Positions 54,063-63,512 are shown, numbered from the stretch's first letter. The stretch: DNA of 64,000 bases from Bacteroidetes bacterium GWF2_41_31 (GCA_001769215.1 MEOL01000035.1:1-64000); one strand, 5' to 3'. The notes: a model not told the origin generated them from the letters alone. A program made the numbers and translations.

Positions 54063-55733
54063 ATGATAAGAATAAACTATATCACTGCAATGGTATTGCT
54101 CCTGCTCCTCACTAAATACAGTGACATATCGGGACAGGGACAAATAACTATGCCAACTGTTGAAAGGCTTCAGGTTTTCACCGACCGTGAGCTATATATT
54201 GCGGGGGAAGAAGTTTTTTTCACTGCATTTAATATATCGAATGATCTACCTCAAGACATTAGCCTCATCCTGTATGCAGAAATTATTTCGCCTGAGGGCA
54301 AGCGATCGAGCGGAGGCAAATTTCTAGTTGAGAATAAGATGGCTCATGGAAGTTTGCTTATTCCAAGAGACAACATTACCGGTAACTATTATCTAAGGGT
54401 TTACACTAAATATATGCGCAATATCGGGCCCTGGTCGTATGCCTATTGCGGTATTCGAATTGTTAATCCTTACAGGGAAGACATTTTAACCGGAAATGAC
54501 ACTGTTTTGTTGCCGATACAAACTGGTGAAGAGGAATCATCCCTGACGATCACTACTGATAAAAACGGGTATCATCCCCGTGAATTGATTCAGGTAACAA
54601 TTCTCAGATCAGGAAACGAGCCCGGAGAAAACAACGGATTGAGCCTGGCGGTGGCTCCCGAAATGGCTTCGGAAGAAAATACCCTTCAACTGCCCGATCA
54701 GGCTCGTCACATACAACAATTGGATTTTTATCCTGAAACAAGGGGTATTTCAATTACAGGTAAACTGATTGATAGTACGGGCGACAATGCAATTCCCGGA
54801 GCAAGGGTTAATTTGTCCATCATTGGCCAGGGACGCGATTTTATGGCCATACAGACTGATGATTCAGGAAGGTATTTTTTCAGTTTGCCGGCTTATGGGG
54901 GTTATCGGGATCTATTCCTGTGTGCTGCCCATACCCCTGAGGTTCGTCCGAGAATCCTGGTGGACAACGATTTTTGCACCTCTCCCATTCAACTGCCTTC
55001 CCCTGTCTTCATCCTGACACCCGAAGACCGTGCATTGGCCTTTCAGATGGCAAAAAACATTCGCATTCAGGAAGTCTTTAATACAGAAAAGCCTGATGAA
55101 ACCCAGACGACAGAACCTGAACGCGCATTCTATGGTAAACCTTCTTATGTTTTATACCTGGATGAATATGTGCTTCTTCCCGTTCTGGAGGAATATTTTA
55201 ATGAACTGGCTTCCATGGTGAAAGTGAGAAAAAGAAATGGTGAAAAGTACTTTAAGGTTCTGGGAGGCCGTCCTGAAATGGGGATTTATGACCCACTGGT
55301 TCTACTTGATTGGGTTGCTGTTGACGATCCTTCAAAAATTCTGGCCGCATCGCCGGGTAACATTGACCGCATCGAAATGATTAATGAACCATATATCAAG
55401 GGTGATATTACTTTTGGTGGTATCATCAGCATTATTTCCAAAAATGCTGATTTCGCGGGCATCGATCTACCCGAATCCGGCATTTTTATCAATTACCTTT
55501 TCCTGAACGAACCTTCCCTGGTACCCTTTAAATCATCGGCATCTGCCTACATCCCCGATACACGCAACACAGTTTTCTGGGAACCTTCCCTGATTTTAGA
55601 TGAGGACAACAAGGCAAGTATTTCATTTACAGCACCCGATACCCCTGGACGATACACCATTTTTCTGAAAGGGTTCGACCCTTATGGGAATTATATTTAC
55701 CAGAGAAATGTAGTAGAAGTGGTGGAGGATTAA
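54063..55733 (+). CDS. Exported MG2-like protein of the TonB operon
   Basis: 556 residues from ATG 54063, one base after the DUF4249 stop; the longer frame into that gene is rejected. A signal peptide (YITAMVLLLLLTKYSDISGQ) is followed by an MG2/macroglobulin-like domain (FTDRELYIAGEEVFFTAFNISNDL), a second beta-sandwich, a carboxypeptidase-regulatory-like repeat (about 225-290, ITGKLIDSTGDNAIPGARVNLSI), a plug-like stretch with DRIEMINEPYIKGDITFGGIISII that recalls TonB plugs, and a final Ig-like domain (KASISFTAPDTPGRYTIFLKGFDPYGNYIYQ). Function unknown; it probably works with the receptor. Confidence 0.7.
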   Translation: MIRINYITAMVLLLLLTKYSDISGQGQITMPTVERLQVFTDRELYIAGEEVFFTAFNISNDLPQDISLILYAEIISPEGKRSSGGKFLVENKMAHGSLLIPRDNITGNYYLRVYTKYMRNIGPWSYAYCGIRIVNPYREDILTGNDTVLLPIQTGEEESSLTITTDKNGYHPRELIQVTILRSGNEPGENNGLSLAVAPEMASEENTLQLPDQARHIQQLDFYPETRGISITGKLIDSTGDNAIPGARVNLSIIGQGRDFMAIQTDDSGRYFFSLPAYGGYRDLFLCAAHTPEVRPRILVDNDFCTSPIQLPSPVFILTPEDRALAFQMAKNIRIQEVFNTEKPDETQTTEPERAFYGKPSYVLYLDEYVLLPVLEEYFNELASMVKVRKRNGEKYFKVLGGRPEMGIYDPLVLLDWVAVDDPSKILAASPGNIDRIEMINEPYIKGDITFGGIISIISKNADFAGIDLPESGIFINYLFLNEPSLVPFKSSASAYIPDTRNTVFWEPSLILDEDNKASISFTAPDTPGRYTIFLKGFDPYGNYIYQRNVVEVVED

Positions 55734-56950
55734 AATGCCAACCTGGTTTTATACACCCCGACAAGGCTATCAAAAGCAGCCTGGTAGGCCGCATCAATCG
55801 GTAAACTGGGAGGTGATTCCACTTTTAATGGATCCACAGCTTTTCCATTTCGGTAAAAGCGAAAATCCAGATGTGCACCTGTAGCCAAACCTGTTCTTCC
55901 AACATATCCAATCAATTCGCCCTGACGCACATGTTTGCCTACTGCCATGCCTTTTGCATATCCTTTTAAGTGCATATAGGTTGTTGAATAAGTTCCGTTA
56001 TGCCTAATGGTAAGGTAATTACCGCCTCCCAGCTTTTGATAAGCCCGCTTTACGATGGTGCCATCGCCCACTGAATAAACAGGCGTTCCTTCCGCGGCAG
56101 CGTAATCAACACCATGGTGCGGACGGCGTATCTTCAATACAGGATGCAGTCGGCTATTGGAAAAATGGGAGCTTATCCTGGTAAAACGCAAGGGTGCTTT
56201 TAGAAAAGCACGTTGCAAACTGGCCCCCTTCTCATCGAAATAGTCACCCTTTTCGTTTTGAATAAAATAAAAAGCATACAAGCTGTCGCCCCCATGCAAC
56301 ATCAGCGTAGCTTCTACCCTTCCCAGGCCAATGTATTGTCCCTCAACATATTGTTTGGTATAGACGGCCTTATAAACATCACCTTTCTGTAATCCAAAAA
56401 AGTCAATGGTCCAGGCATAAATTTCCGATAGTTCATTGGCCAGGTTTGGATCGGCTCCTTTGGCAACCAGGGAATTCCACAACGAACTTTCTATAACTCC
56501 TTCTAAGGTATCGTTTACAACATCAATAGACTTTCGTCCGATTGAGGCAGAAATGGTATCATTGAGGGCATAAAGCACATAGGTGATGGGGGAGATTTCA
56601 TAGGCAAAGTAAACCGGCGTTGCTATTGAATCATGCTTACACATGACGGCATAACGATTCCCGGATTTTATCCTCCGGACATCAAAGGTGTCACGGGTGT
56701 GTCGGGCCAAATAATCGATGATGTCGTAGCTAACTCCATGGCGCAAAAGGATATCGGAAAGGAATTCATTGTTTTTTACAACACCTTCCTTTACGTCCAA
56801 ACTGTCGATAACGATCCCATAGGCCCATTGTGGTTCTTGCACTACGGTGTCTGATTGAATCCCTGCTTCCGTATTTTCATCCGGAGAAAACTGACAAGCA
56901 GAAATAACGAAAAGCAGAAACAGGAACCCTGGTAAAAGATATCGAACCAT
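55730..56950 (-). CDS. M23-family lipoprotein (LytM-type) with HLD motif
   Basis: 406 residues: lipobox VISAC (Cys19), an OapA/LysM-like N-terminal region (about 55-110), a middle domain and a C-terminal M23 domain (about 255-375). The zinc site shows His278-x3-Asp282 (HHGVD), His327 (YMHL) and, where LytM-type enzymes have His-x-His, His360-Leu-Asp362 (GAHLDFRF). Asp could replace His as ligand, or the protein may be an inactive activator such as EnvC/NlpD. It starts 49 bases behind lgt, whose product would lipidate it. Its stop overlaps that of the convergent MG2-like gene. Confidence 0.85.
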   Translation of the reverse strand: MVRYLLPGFLFLLFVISACQFSPDENTEAGIQSDTVVQEPQWAYGIVIDSLDVKEGVVKNNEFLSDILLRHGVSYDIIDYLARHTRDTFDVRRIKSGNRYAVMCKHDSIATPVYFAYEISPITYVLYALNDTISASIGRKSIDVVNDTLEGVIESSLWNSLVAKGADPNLANELSEIYAWTIDFFGLQKGDVYKAVYTKQYVEGQYIGLGRVEATLMLHGGDSLYAFYFIQNEKGDYFDEKGASLQRAFLKAPLRFTRISSHFSNSRLHPVLKIRRPHHGVDYAAAEGTPVYSVGDGTIVKRAYQKLGGGNYLTIRHNGTYSTTYMHLKGYAKGMAVGKHVRQGELIGYVGRTGLATGAHLDFRFYRNGKAVDPLKVESPPSLPIDAAYQAAFDSLVGVYKTRLAF

Positions 56951-56998
56951 ATTGATGGGTTTTCTTGAAATGAAACAAATTAAAATGAAAGGGTATAA

Positions 56999-57823
56999 CT
57001 ATTTGGTGGCTGGTTTTATTGTCTTTTTTCCTGAAATATAAAGTATGACCAGGCCACCGATAATTAAAGGAATACTTAACCATTGCCCCATATTCAAAAT
57101 CATCAGGCTCTCAAAATCGACCTGGGGCAATTTGATAAATTCAATTAAAAAACGAACCGTCCACAAAACAATCAGAAAATAGGCGAAAATACGGCCTTCA
57201 ACGGGCTTGCCGTCATGTTTCCAATAATATCTGTAAAGGAAAACAAAAAGAAGCAGATAGCTTAGTGCCTCATATATTTGAGTTGGATGGTGCGCCACAG
57301 TTAAACCATCTCTTACAAAAATAAAACCCCATGGAAGCGTGGTGACATCTCCATAAATTTCAGAGTTCATCAGGTTACCCATTCGGATTAAAAATCCAGC
57401 CAGGGCCGTTACCAAAACAACATGGTCGAGTACCCAAAAATAAGAACGGTGGTAATGACGTGAAAAGAAATACAATCCAATCAAAATCCCAACGGCAGCA
57501 CCATGGCTGGCCAGGCCGCCTTCCCATATTTTCAGTATTTCAAAGGGATGTGCCAGGTAATAATCGGGTTCGTAAAACAAGCAATGACCTAAACGTGCAC
57601 CTACGATGGTAAATATCAACATGTAAGTAGCCAGATCGTCGAGGACTTTGATGGGAACCCCCTCTTTTTTGAACATCTTTTGCAGGATCAAATATCCAAG
57701 AACAAATCCAAGCGCAAAAAGCAATCCATACCAACGCACGGAAAATCCACCAATCAATGGGAAAGTTTCGGGAAGGATAAAGATTTCGGGCCTTACATTC
57801 CAGACAATATAATGAAGCAGCAT
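56999..57823 (-). CDS. lgt: Prolipoprotein diacylglyceryl transferase
   Basis: Inner-membrane enzyme adding diacylglycerol to the lipobox Cys. Seven membrane segments and the family signatures are visible: SVRWYGLLFALGF, GARLGHCLFYEPDYYLAHP, WEGGLASHGAAVGI (the essential GGxxxHG-type His), the Lgt signature FLIRMGNLMNSEIYG and HHPTQIYEALSY. Length 274. Many lipoproteins in this window (SusD-like, DUF4249, HmuY, M23) are its substrates. Confidence 0.96.
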   Translation of the reverse strand: MLLHYIVWNVRPEIFILPETFPLIGGFSVRWYGLLFALGFVLGYLILQKMFKKEGVPIKVLDDLATYMLIFTIVGARLGHCLFYEPDYYLAHPFEILKIWEGGLASHGAAVGILIGLYFFSRHYHRSYFWVLDHVVLVTALAGFLIRMGNLMNSEIYGDVTTLPWGFIFVRDGLTVAHHPTQIYEALSYLLLFVFLYRYYWKHDGKPVEGRIFAYFLIVLWTVRFLIEFIKLPQVDFESLMILNMGQWLSIPLIIGGLVILYISGKKTIKPATK

Positions 57824-57855
57824 ATTTTCAACTTTTGGGCAAAGTTAGCAAATTG

Positions 57856-58881
57856 CTACAAGCGACGGTATTGAAATGTAGGATATCCTTTTTCGCCTGT
57901 ATCGGGCTCATAAAAACTGGTGAATTTCAATTTAAAATAAACACCGGTACGGGTTTTAATAAAATAATTGTAGTTAGGATAGCACTTATAATAGATATCA
58001 CCACCGTTGATGTCTCCAATTAATTCTTTCCAGTCGTAACCAATAGCATCCTGCTTGGTGCTGTAATTAAGGTATAAAACACTATCAATTGTAACCTCAT
58101 CGAACACCATGGTACTGTCGAATGCCACACCTACTCCACTTGGATTTATAAACACTCCCGTCAATAAATACGGATAATTGTCACCGGCATCCGTTATCAA
58201 CATGGTGGTATACTGTGTAAACAGCAAATCCCAATTATCGGTTGCCGGCTCAGTCTGTAATGATCCATTGGTTGCAAAACTGAATTGGATGGTGTTGAAC
58301 CCGGGATCTTTTTCCACCACCACATCATGCATATCGGTATTGTCCATCTGGCAATAAGAAAATGAGTACCTGTTCTTTTTTAAGGAATGAAAGATAATTT
58401 TGCGTAGTCCCAGGTTTCGACCAAGGGCATCAAGACCCCGATTGATGACATATACCTGTTGAGTAAATAAGGTGTCTGTTCCAAGAATCTTTATCCAGTC
58501 GACAAAAACCGTTGAATCCACATTTCCACTCGAGGGATCGAAGGCCCATTCCAGTCCCGTGGTATCCATTACCTGATCGAAGCTGGATTTATTGGTGGAG
58601 GCCGCCATCATAAAACTGGCGGTATTCATCCTGATCAGGAATCCTGTATCGGCCGAGGAAAACAGCAGATCGCAATCGGTTTTGAGGTTTTCTGATACTT
58701 GTTCACCCGTCATCAGATTAAAATAGACCTGATTGACATAATATTGTGTCATCGCAATCATCTCCACTTTGGTAGTGTCAACCGGATGTGGTTCAATTTT
58801 GGTATCCTTCTTAAAACAGGAAGTAGTGCCTAAAATCAACACCAACAACATTGACAACCATGGGATTATCTTTTTCATCAT
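57856..58881 (-). CDS. HmuY-family haem-binding lipoprotein
   Basis: 341 residues with a lipobox TTSCF (Cys22). The HmuY-type fold is shown by VEMIAMTQYYVNQVYFNLMTGEQV near the N-terminus and the pair TDNWDLLFTQYTTMLI...YPYLLTGVFIN. Porphyromonas HmuY takes haem and passes it to the TonB receptor HmuR. It is the last gene of a three-gene run and overlaps the receptor stop (ATGA). Haem ligand residues were not assigned. Confidence 0.8.
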   Translation of the reverse strand: MMKKIIPWLSMLLVLILGTTSCFKKDTKIEPHPVDTTKVEMIAMTQYYVNQVYFNLMTGEQVSENLKTDCDLLFSSADTGFLIRMNTASFMMAASTNKSSFDQVMDTTGLEWAFDPSSGNVDSTVFVDWIKILGTDTLFTQQVYVINRGLDALGRNLGLRKIIFHSLKKNRYSFSYCQMDNTDMHDVVVEKDPGFNTIQFSFATNGSLQTEPATDNWDLLFTQYTTMLITDAGDNYPYLLTGVFINPSGVGVAFDSTMVFDEVTIDSVLYLNYSTKQDAIGYDWKELIGDINGGDIYYKCYPNYNYFIKTRTGVYFKLKFTSFYEPDTGEKGYPTFQYRRL

Positions 58882-61118
58882 TTTGAAATATTATATTGCA
58901 ATTTTACAAAAAGGGTCCTGCCCCACTCCATTGGTGCACTGTTTGTTCCACCTGTATGAGGTTCGCCATCCCCCAAATATCCACTTGAACTTAAATTGGT
59001 TATATTAAACAGGTTTTTACCCCCTACCTGTACATTCAATCTGCGTTTTAAGAACCAACGACTTACATTGATATCCAGTGTATTGTATTGCTCCATTGTG
59101 GCGATACGAACCTGATCGTTATCATCGAGTCTCAGTTCCGGATAGGAACCATTGAATTTATAAAAGATGCTAAATTCGACAGCCGGCTTATGCCAGTTAA
59201 TATTAGATTGCACAGTAAAATCACTTGAATAATACAATTTATTTTCGCCCGGCATGGTGGTATTGTACAGTTTTCTGCCAGTAACACCATAACCCAGTAC
59301 CACTTTTAACCAGGGATAAACCCGATTGTTGAAATTCAGGTCAAAGCCCTGTGTATAATATTGATCTACATTCACGTAGGTATAAGATAACTGGTCTCCA
59401 ACCATTTTGGCCAGCTGAATCTTATTCTTCATGTGGTTGTAATACGCACCAAATTCCAATCCCCAATTGTAAACAGCAGCCGTTTGGGTATTGTAACTGA
59501 TGTTGGTGCTTACATTGACGGATGTTTCTGCTTCCAGATCGGGATTACCAATGATGGTATGGTTTGCATCCACAAAGGACAAATACAGTTCCTTTAGAGA
59601 TGGAGCCCGGAATCCTTTGGCCATACTTCCCCTGACAATCAGGTCTTCCACTATATTCCATTTCACATTTAAAGAATACACCAGAGGGGCAACATACTTT
59701 GTATTGTAAATTCCACGGATACCAGGTTGAATACTGATTTGAGGTAATGGCGTATAGGCCAGACTTAAAAAGGCTGCATAATCGCCAATCGACTGAAGAC
59801 CATTTTCTACCCTTTTTCCTCCCCCACTTTCATAATTCAGATCAAATCCCAACTGGTATTTCAACAATGTATTTGCCAGCAGGTTACTGAATACCGGACG
59901 GATTAAAAAGTTATCGAACCAGGAAGTATCCTGCGTATCCACACCCACATAAATTGATTTATTCAACGTGGTAAGTTCCTGAAGATAGGTGTTCTTTATT
60001 TTGTTATAGTATGAATAAGCGGTTACTACATTCAGATTTCCGGTTTTAAATACTTTTTGGTCGATTTCTCCCCTGGCGGTCCAGCGATTGGTAAAGAAAT
60101 ATTTATCATATGCCTTGTCGTAGTTAAAGGTAGGATGGGGATTACCATAATCCCTGATTTCCTCATTGTAATAACCCAGATTGAGCTTTGCCGTGGTCTT
60201 TTTTACCCGATACATATAGGCCAATTCTCCCTCGTATTGAAGTTTGGGGTTCCATTCATCATGGCGTGAAGTATCAACCACACTAAATCCACCAAAGAAA
60301 TTACGCGACCCGGTAAATGAAATGCTGTTTCTTCCCTTGGAATACGAACCTGTTGCCGCAATATTATATACGCCAACCGATTCGATATACGTTTCGGCCG
60401 AAGCTGACATTTTTTGTCTGTCAGGGCTTTTCGTGATCACATTGATCACTCCCGCCAGGGCGTTACTTCCATAGATCACCGACATGGGCCCTTCGATAAT
60501 CTCCACATGATCCACATTTTGCATATTGATCTGGTCCAGGTCAAGCTCACCATTCTGGCGACCGATCACAGGAACCCCATCTACCAGAAACTTCACATGT
60601 TCACCACCCATGCCCTGCATCATGATAGAAGAACCAAAAACACTGCTGTGAGTACTTTTAATACTCAATTCACCAGCCAATAGCTCACTCAAATTGTTGG
60701 CTGCCTTCTGGTTAATGGTCAGTGTACCAAGAGTTTTAACTTTATAAATCGAGTTATCCACACGCTCGGGCGATATCTGACCGGTAACCACCACCTCATC
60801 AACATTATACACCATGGGCTCTAAAAGCAGGGTAAACGGTTTGCCGGGATAGAGGGTATCTGCGGCCTGCACATATCCAATAAATGAAGTGGAAACCCGC
60901 ACAGGGGAAGAGATGTTAAATTCAACCTCACCCTTCTCATTGGTCATTTGTGTAAGCGATTTCCCCTTTGCCGGAGGAATGATTTCGGCCAGCACATGCG
61001 CGTAAGCCACAGGTCGGCCACTTACCTTATCATTTAAGGTAAGTTTGGTGGATTGCTGACCGCTCATGGGCAGAGCGGTCAGCAAAGCCAGACAAATAAA
61101 AACAAGAATTAACTTCAT
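58878..61118 (-). CDS. TonB-dependent receptor, HmuR-like
   Basis: 746 residues: signal peptide, a carboxypeptidase-regulatory-like domain (about 22-95, KLTLNDKVSGRPVAYAHVLAEI), a TonB box region (VDEVVVTGQISPERVDNSIYKV), plug (about 125-235, GMGGEHVKFLVDGVPVIGRQNGELDLDQI...GPMSVIYGSNALAGVINVITKSPDR) and barrel with the C-terminal ending FVKLQYNISK. Lying between two HmuY-like genes makes haem or iron-porphyrin uptake the likely task. The ATG is 3 bases behind the T9SS-tagged gene. Confidence 0.88.
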   Translation of the reverse strand: MKLILVFICLALLTALPMSGQQSTKLTLNDKVSGRPVAYAHVLAEIIPPAKGKSLTQMTNEKGEVEFNISSPVRVSTSFIGYVQAADTLYPGKPFTLLLEPMVYNVDEVVVTGQISPERVDNSIYKVKTLGTLTINQKAANNLSELLAGELSIKSTHSSVFGSSIMMQGMGGEHVKFLVDGVPVIGRQNGELDLDQINMQNVDHVEIIEGPMSVIYGSNALAGVINVITKSPDRQKMSASAETYIESVGVYNIAATGSYSKGRNSISFTGSRNFFGGFSVVDTSRHDEWNPKLQYEGELAYMYRVKKTTAKLNLGYYNEEIRDYGNPHPTFNYDKAYDKYFFTNRWTARGEIDQKVFKTGNLNVVTAYSYYNKIKNTYLQELTTLNKSIYVGVDTQDTSWFDNFLIRPVFSNLLANTLLKYQLGFDLNYESGGGKRVENGLQSIGDYAAFLSLAYTPLPQISIQPGIRGIYNTKYVAPLVYSLNVKWNIVEDLIVRGSMAKGFRAPSLKELYLSFVDANHTIIGNPDLEAETSVNVSTNISYNTQTAAVYNWGLEFGAYYNHMKNKIQLAKMVGDQLSYTYVNVDQYYTQGFDLNFNNRVYPWLKVVLGYGVTGRKLYNTTMPGENKLYYSSDFTVQSNINWHKPAVEFSIFYKFNGSYPELRLDDNDQVRIATMEQYNTLDINVSRWFLKRRLNVQVGGKNLFNITNLSSSGYLGDGEPHTGGTNSAPMEWGRTLFVKLQYNISK

Positions 61119-61121
61119 AGG

Positions 61122-62399
61122 CTAGCGTACCAACAACTTTTGGCTGTAAACAGCCTGACCGGCAGTCACTTTTGCAATGTACAAACCGGCGGGTAAGTTT
61201 ACATTTACCGAAGCACCATTGTTTAAAGTGGTTCCCGAAATGGATTGTGAAAAAACATTTCTTCCGTTTAAATCGTAGATTGTCAACTGCGAATTATCGG
61301 TAACTATGTTATTCAAACGGATGGTGATCATGTCTGTGGCAGGTACAGGATAGATGCTCATCGAGGGAACTTCCGCCACGTTGTCATCAATGGCTGAAAG
61401 TGAAACCAGCATTTTATCCAAAGCAAAACTTCCACTGCCAGAGCCCTCCCAGTAAACAAACTTCAATTTGTATACGTTGCCTGCATAATTTTTTACAAAA
61501 TAGCAGGTTGAATCTACCATGTGGAAGGTAAAATCAGCCATACTGAAATACTTCCAGTCTGCTCCTATTACATTCTTTTCTGCAACAAAAGGAGAGGAGG
61601 CCCAATCGGAAAAGTCATCAGCTATAGGATAAAAATGATTTGCACCAATCTCTACATTGCTTGCAGCACCGGTAATTAGGTAGGGAACCATATTTCCCTC
61701 ATTATCAGGAACGAGGTCCATATACTTCGTAAATAAAATATCCCAATCTTCCGACAAAGGTTCGCGGTCGAGTTCGGCGTTGTTTACCAGGCTGTAGTAA
61801 GCAAATCTTTTTGTTTCGTAAGGAACCAGATTAAACTCTACTACTTTTTCGTCCGAACCATCAATATTGGCATATTTAAAATGATAGATGTTTTGAATAG
61901 AAATTTTATCCATCATCCAGAGTTTCTTTACACTGCCATCGGCAAGTTTAATGACGTAAAGCGAATCACCAGTCAGATTGTGGGAAACCATATTATAGAT
62001 GCCCCATCCGTAATCAAGCTGACTGAGCTGGTTTTCATTAAAAGCGCCGTCTTCCCAATTATTGGCCGAATTATTCATTGATTTCCAGGTGCTTAATCCG
62101 TTGGTGTCAACAGTTGCCCAGGCATTGGTATCTCCTTTAGGATAGGTATACAGGATTACACCTGCTCCCTGATTGATCATAATCCCTGCACTTAATCTGG
62201 GGGTATAAAAGGCAATGTCCCAATTCGCCCGGGGTTCTTCTTTTACCAAACCATTGGCAAAACTGTAAAACAGGTCGTTAGCGTATTGCTCGCCCATGAC
62301 TAACGTATCTCGTGTATATTCTTGCCCTGCAGCATTTTTAGCTGACGTAACGAGCAACATAAATAAAAAGATAAAGAGGGTTGTGTTAAATATTTTCAT
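61122..62399 (-). CDS. HmuY-like protein with T9SS sorting domain
   Basis: 425 residues: signal peptide (to about residue 25), an HmuY-like region (about 30-330) whose ANWDIAFYTPRLSAGIMIN and SEDWDILFTKYMDLV...VPYLITGAAS parallel the lipoprotein two genes downstream, and a type A sorting domain (about 345-425, MSIYPVPATDMITIRLN...NLPAGLYIAKVTAGQAVYSQKLLVR). It would be secreted by the T9SS and attached to or released from the surface, a possible haemophore. First gene of the tight run. Confidence 0.8.
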   Translation of the reverse strand: MKIFNTTLFIFLFMLLVTSAKNAAGQEYTRDTLVMGEQYANDLFYSFANGLVKEEPRANWDIAFYTPRLSAGIMINQGAGVILYTYPKGDTNAWATVDTNGLSTWKSMNNSANNWEDGAFNENQLSQLDYGWGIYNMVSHNLTGDSLYVIKLADGSVKKLWMMDKISIQNIYHFKYANIDGSDEKVVEFNLVPYETKRFAYYSLVNNAELDREPLSEDWDILFTKYMDLVPDNEGNMVPYLITGAASNVEIGANHFYPIADDFSDWASSPFVAEKNVIGADWKYFSMADFTFHMVDSTCYFVKNYAGNVYKLKFVYWEGSGSGSFALDKMLVSLSAIDDNVAEVPSMSIYPVPATDMITIRLNNIVTDNSQLTIYDLNGRNVFSQSISGTTLNNGASVNVNLPAGLYIAKVTAGQAVYSQKLLVR

Positions 62400-62489
62400 G
62401 ATTTTGGTTTTAAGATGATCGACAATAAGTTTTAGTAAGAAATTCTAAACACATCGAATGGTGTTGTTAGAATTGCCAAAAAAAAATAA

Positions 62490-62508
62490 TTTACTGAATT
62501 TCAGTAAA
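62490..62508. promoter_or_regulatory. Operator-like palindrome TTTACTGAA-N-TTCAGTAAA
   Basis: Perfect 9-bp inverted repeat with a one-base centre, in the 154-base gap between the small gene and the first HmuY-like gene. Its size and position, about 91 bases before the ATG at 62399, suit a repressor or activator site for iron or haem control. Confidence 0.5.
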
Positions 62509-62553
62509 ATAATTTGCTTCGGTTGAGCGAAACAATAAAAATAAAAAATTGAA

Positions 62554-62934
62554 TTATACCAGGGGAGGGCCGCGCAAAGAAACCGATTGGAGGAATCTTT
62601 GGTGGTAATTGCTGAGGCAATTGTACGTAAAAGTTACATTTTTTGCGAAATCAACCAGCTCTATCGAATAACCATCAGCAAATAAGGAATGTAATGTTAA
62701 GGAAAAGGTAGTGCCATGGGCGTCTTTTCCGTTTTTTGTTTTAAGAATAAGTAAACCGTTGTCGGTTTTTGAAGGTTTGGTAAAAGGCGTTTGGAAGCCA
62801 AATATATCGAAACCATAAATGGCCTTTTGATGATAGGTAACGAGGTCACCAATGACCAACCAAAAAAAAGTAAAGGCCAGAAAAGGTATAGCAATTCTGT
62901 ACCTTAAACTTAATTTATTTTTACCAGTTTTCAT
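62554..62934 (-). CDS. Small single-TM protein ending in RGPP
   Basis: 126 residues; one membrane segment (about 13-33: AIPFLAFTFFWLVIGDLV) and a C-terminal part ending FLQSVSLRGPPLV. Short proteins with an RGPP-type end recur beside TonB-dependent metal or haem uptake genes in Bacteroidota; their role is not known. It lies between flavodoxin and the HmuY-like genes and shares their orientation, so it probably belongs to the same iron-responsive group. Confidence 0.55.
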   Translation of the reverse strand: MKTGKNKLSLRYRIAIPFLAFTFFWLVIGDLVTYHQKAIYGFDIFGFQTPFTKPSKTDNGLLILKTKNGKDAHGTTFSLTLHSLFADGYSIELVDFAKNVTFTYNCLSNYHQRFLQSVSLRGPPLV

Positions 62935-62970
62935 CTGGCGGCAAAATTAATAAATTAATAGGATGAGCCG

Positions 62971-63483
62971 CTAAATGAATTCTGTTTTTAGCTGTTCGAC
63001 CCATTTTGAGATGCGCTCGTCACTCAAATCTTCCTGGTTATGATCATCGAGTGCGAGGCCGACAAACTGTCCATCCCGATCAGCCAAACTAAAATAAAAG
63101 TCGTAACCTTCCACGGGCCAAAATCCAACTACGCACGATTTTTCCGGTAATCGGCAATAGAGAGTTCCCAGTCCATCGACAAAACTTTCCGGGTATTCTT
63201 TCTGATCGCCCAGCCCAAACAAGGCTACTTTTTTTTCGTTAAAATCCAGTGTTGACAGGCGGTCAATGGTCATTTCCCATTCGTCCTGCATTTCCCCAAT
63301 CCCCCATGCGGAGGTACCAAAAATCAGGTTCGAAAATGGTTTCATGTCATCCACCGTTGCCGTTTTCAGGTTGAAAACCTCGGCCATTTTTTTACCAAAA
63401 GCTTGTTGAATTTTTAATGCAGACTTTTGTGTCATGCCGGATGTTGAACCAAAAAATATTCCTACGGGTTTCATTAATTTCAA
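62971..63483 (-). CDS. fldA: Long-chain flavodoxin
   Basis: 170 residues. FMN phosphate loop GSTSGMTQKSA (about 13-23; T-x-T/S-G type), the Trp-bearing 60s loop GTSAWGIGEMQDEW, the long-chain insertion GLGDQKEYPESFVDGLGTLY and the end LDDHNQEDLSDERISKWVEQLK are typical. Flavodoxin replaces ferredoxin when iron is short, which fits the haem-uptake genes behind it. A TAnnTTTG box lies 30-37 bases before the ATG. Confidence 0.93.
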   Translation of the reverse strand: MKLMKPVGIFFGSTSGMTQKSALKIQQAFGKKMAEVFNLKTATVDDMKPFSNLIFGTSAWGIGEMQDEWEMTIDRLSTLDFNEKKVALFGLGDQKEYPESFVDGLGTLYCRLPEKSCVVGFWPVEGYDFYFSLADRDGQFVGLALDDHNQEDLSDERISKWVEQLKTEFI

Positions 63484-63512
63484 TTATTTGTAATAAATAT
63501 AAATTAAGGGCA

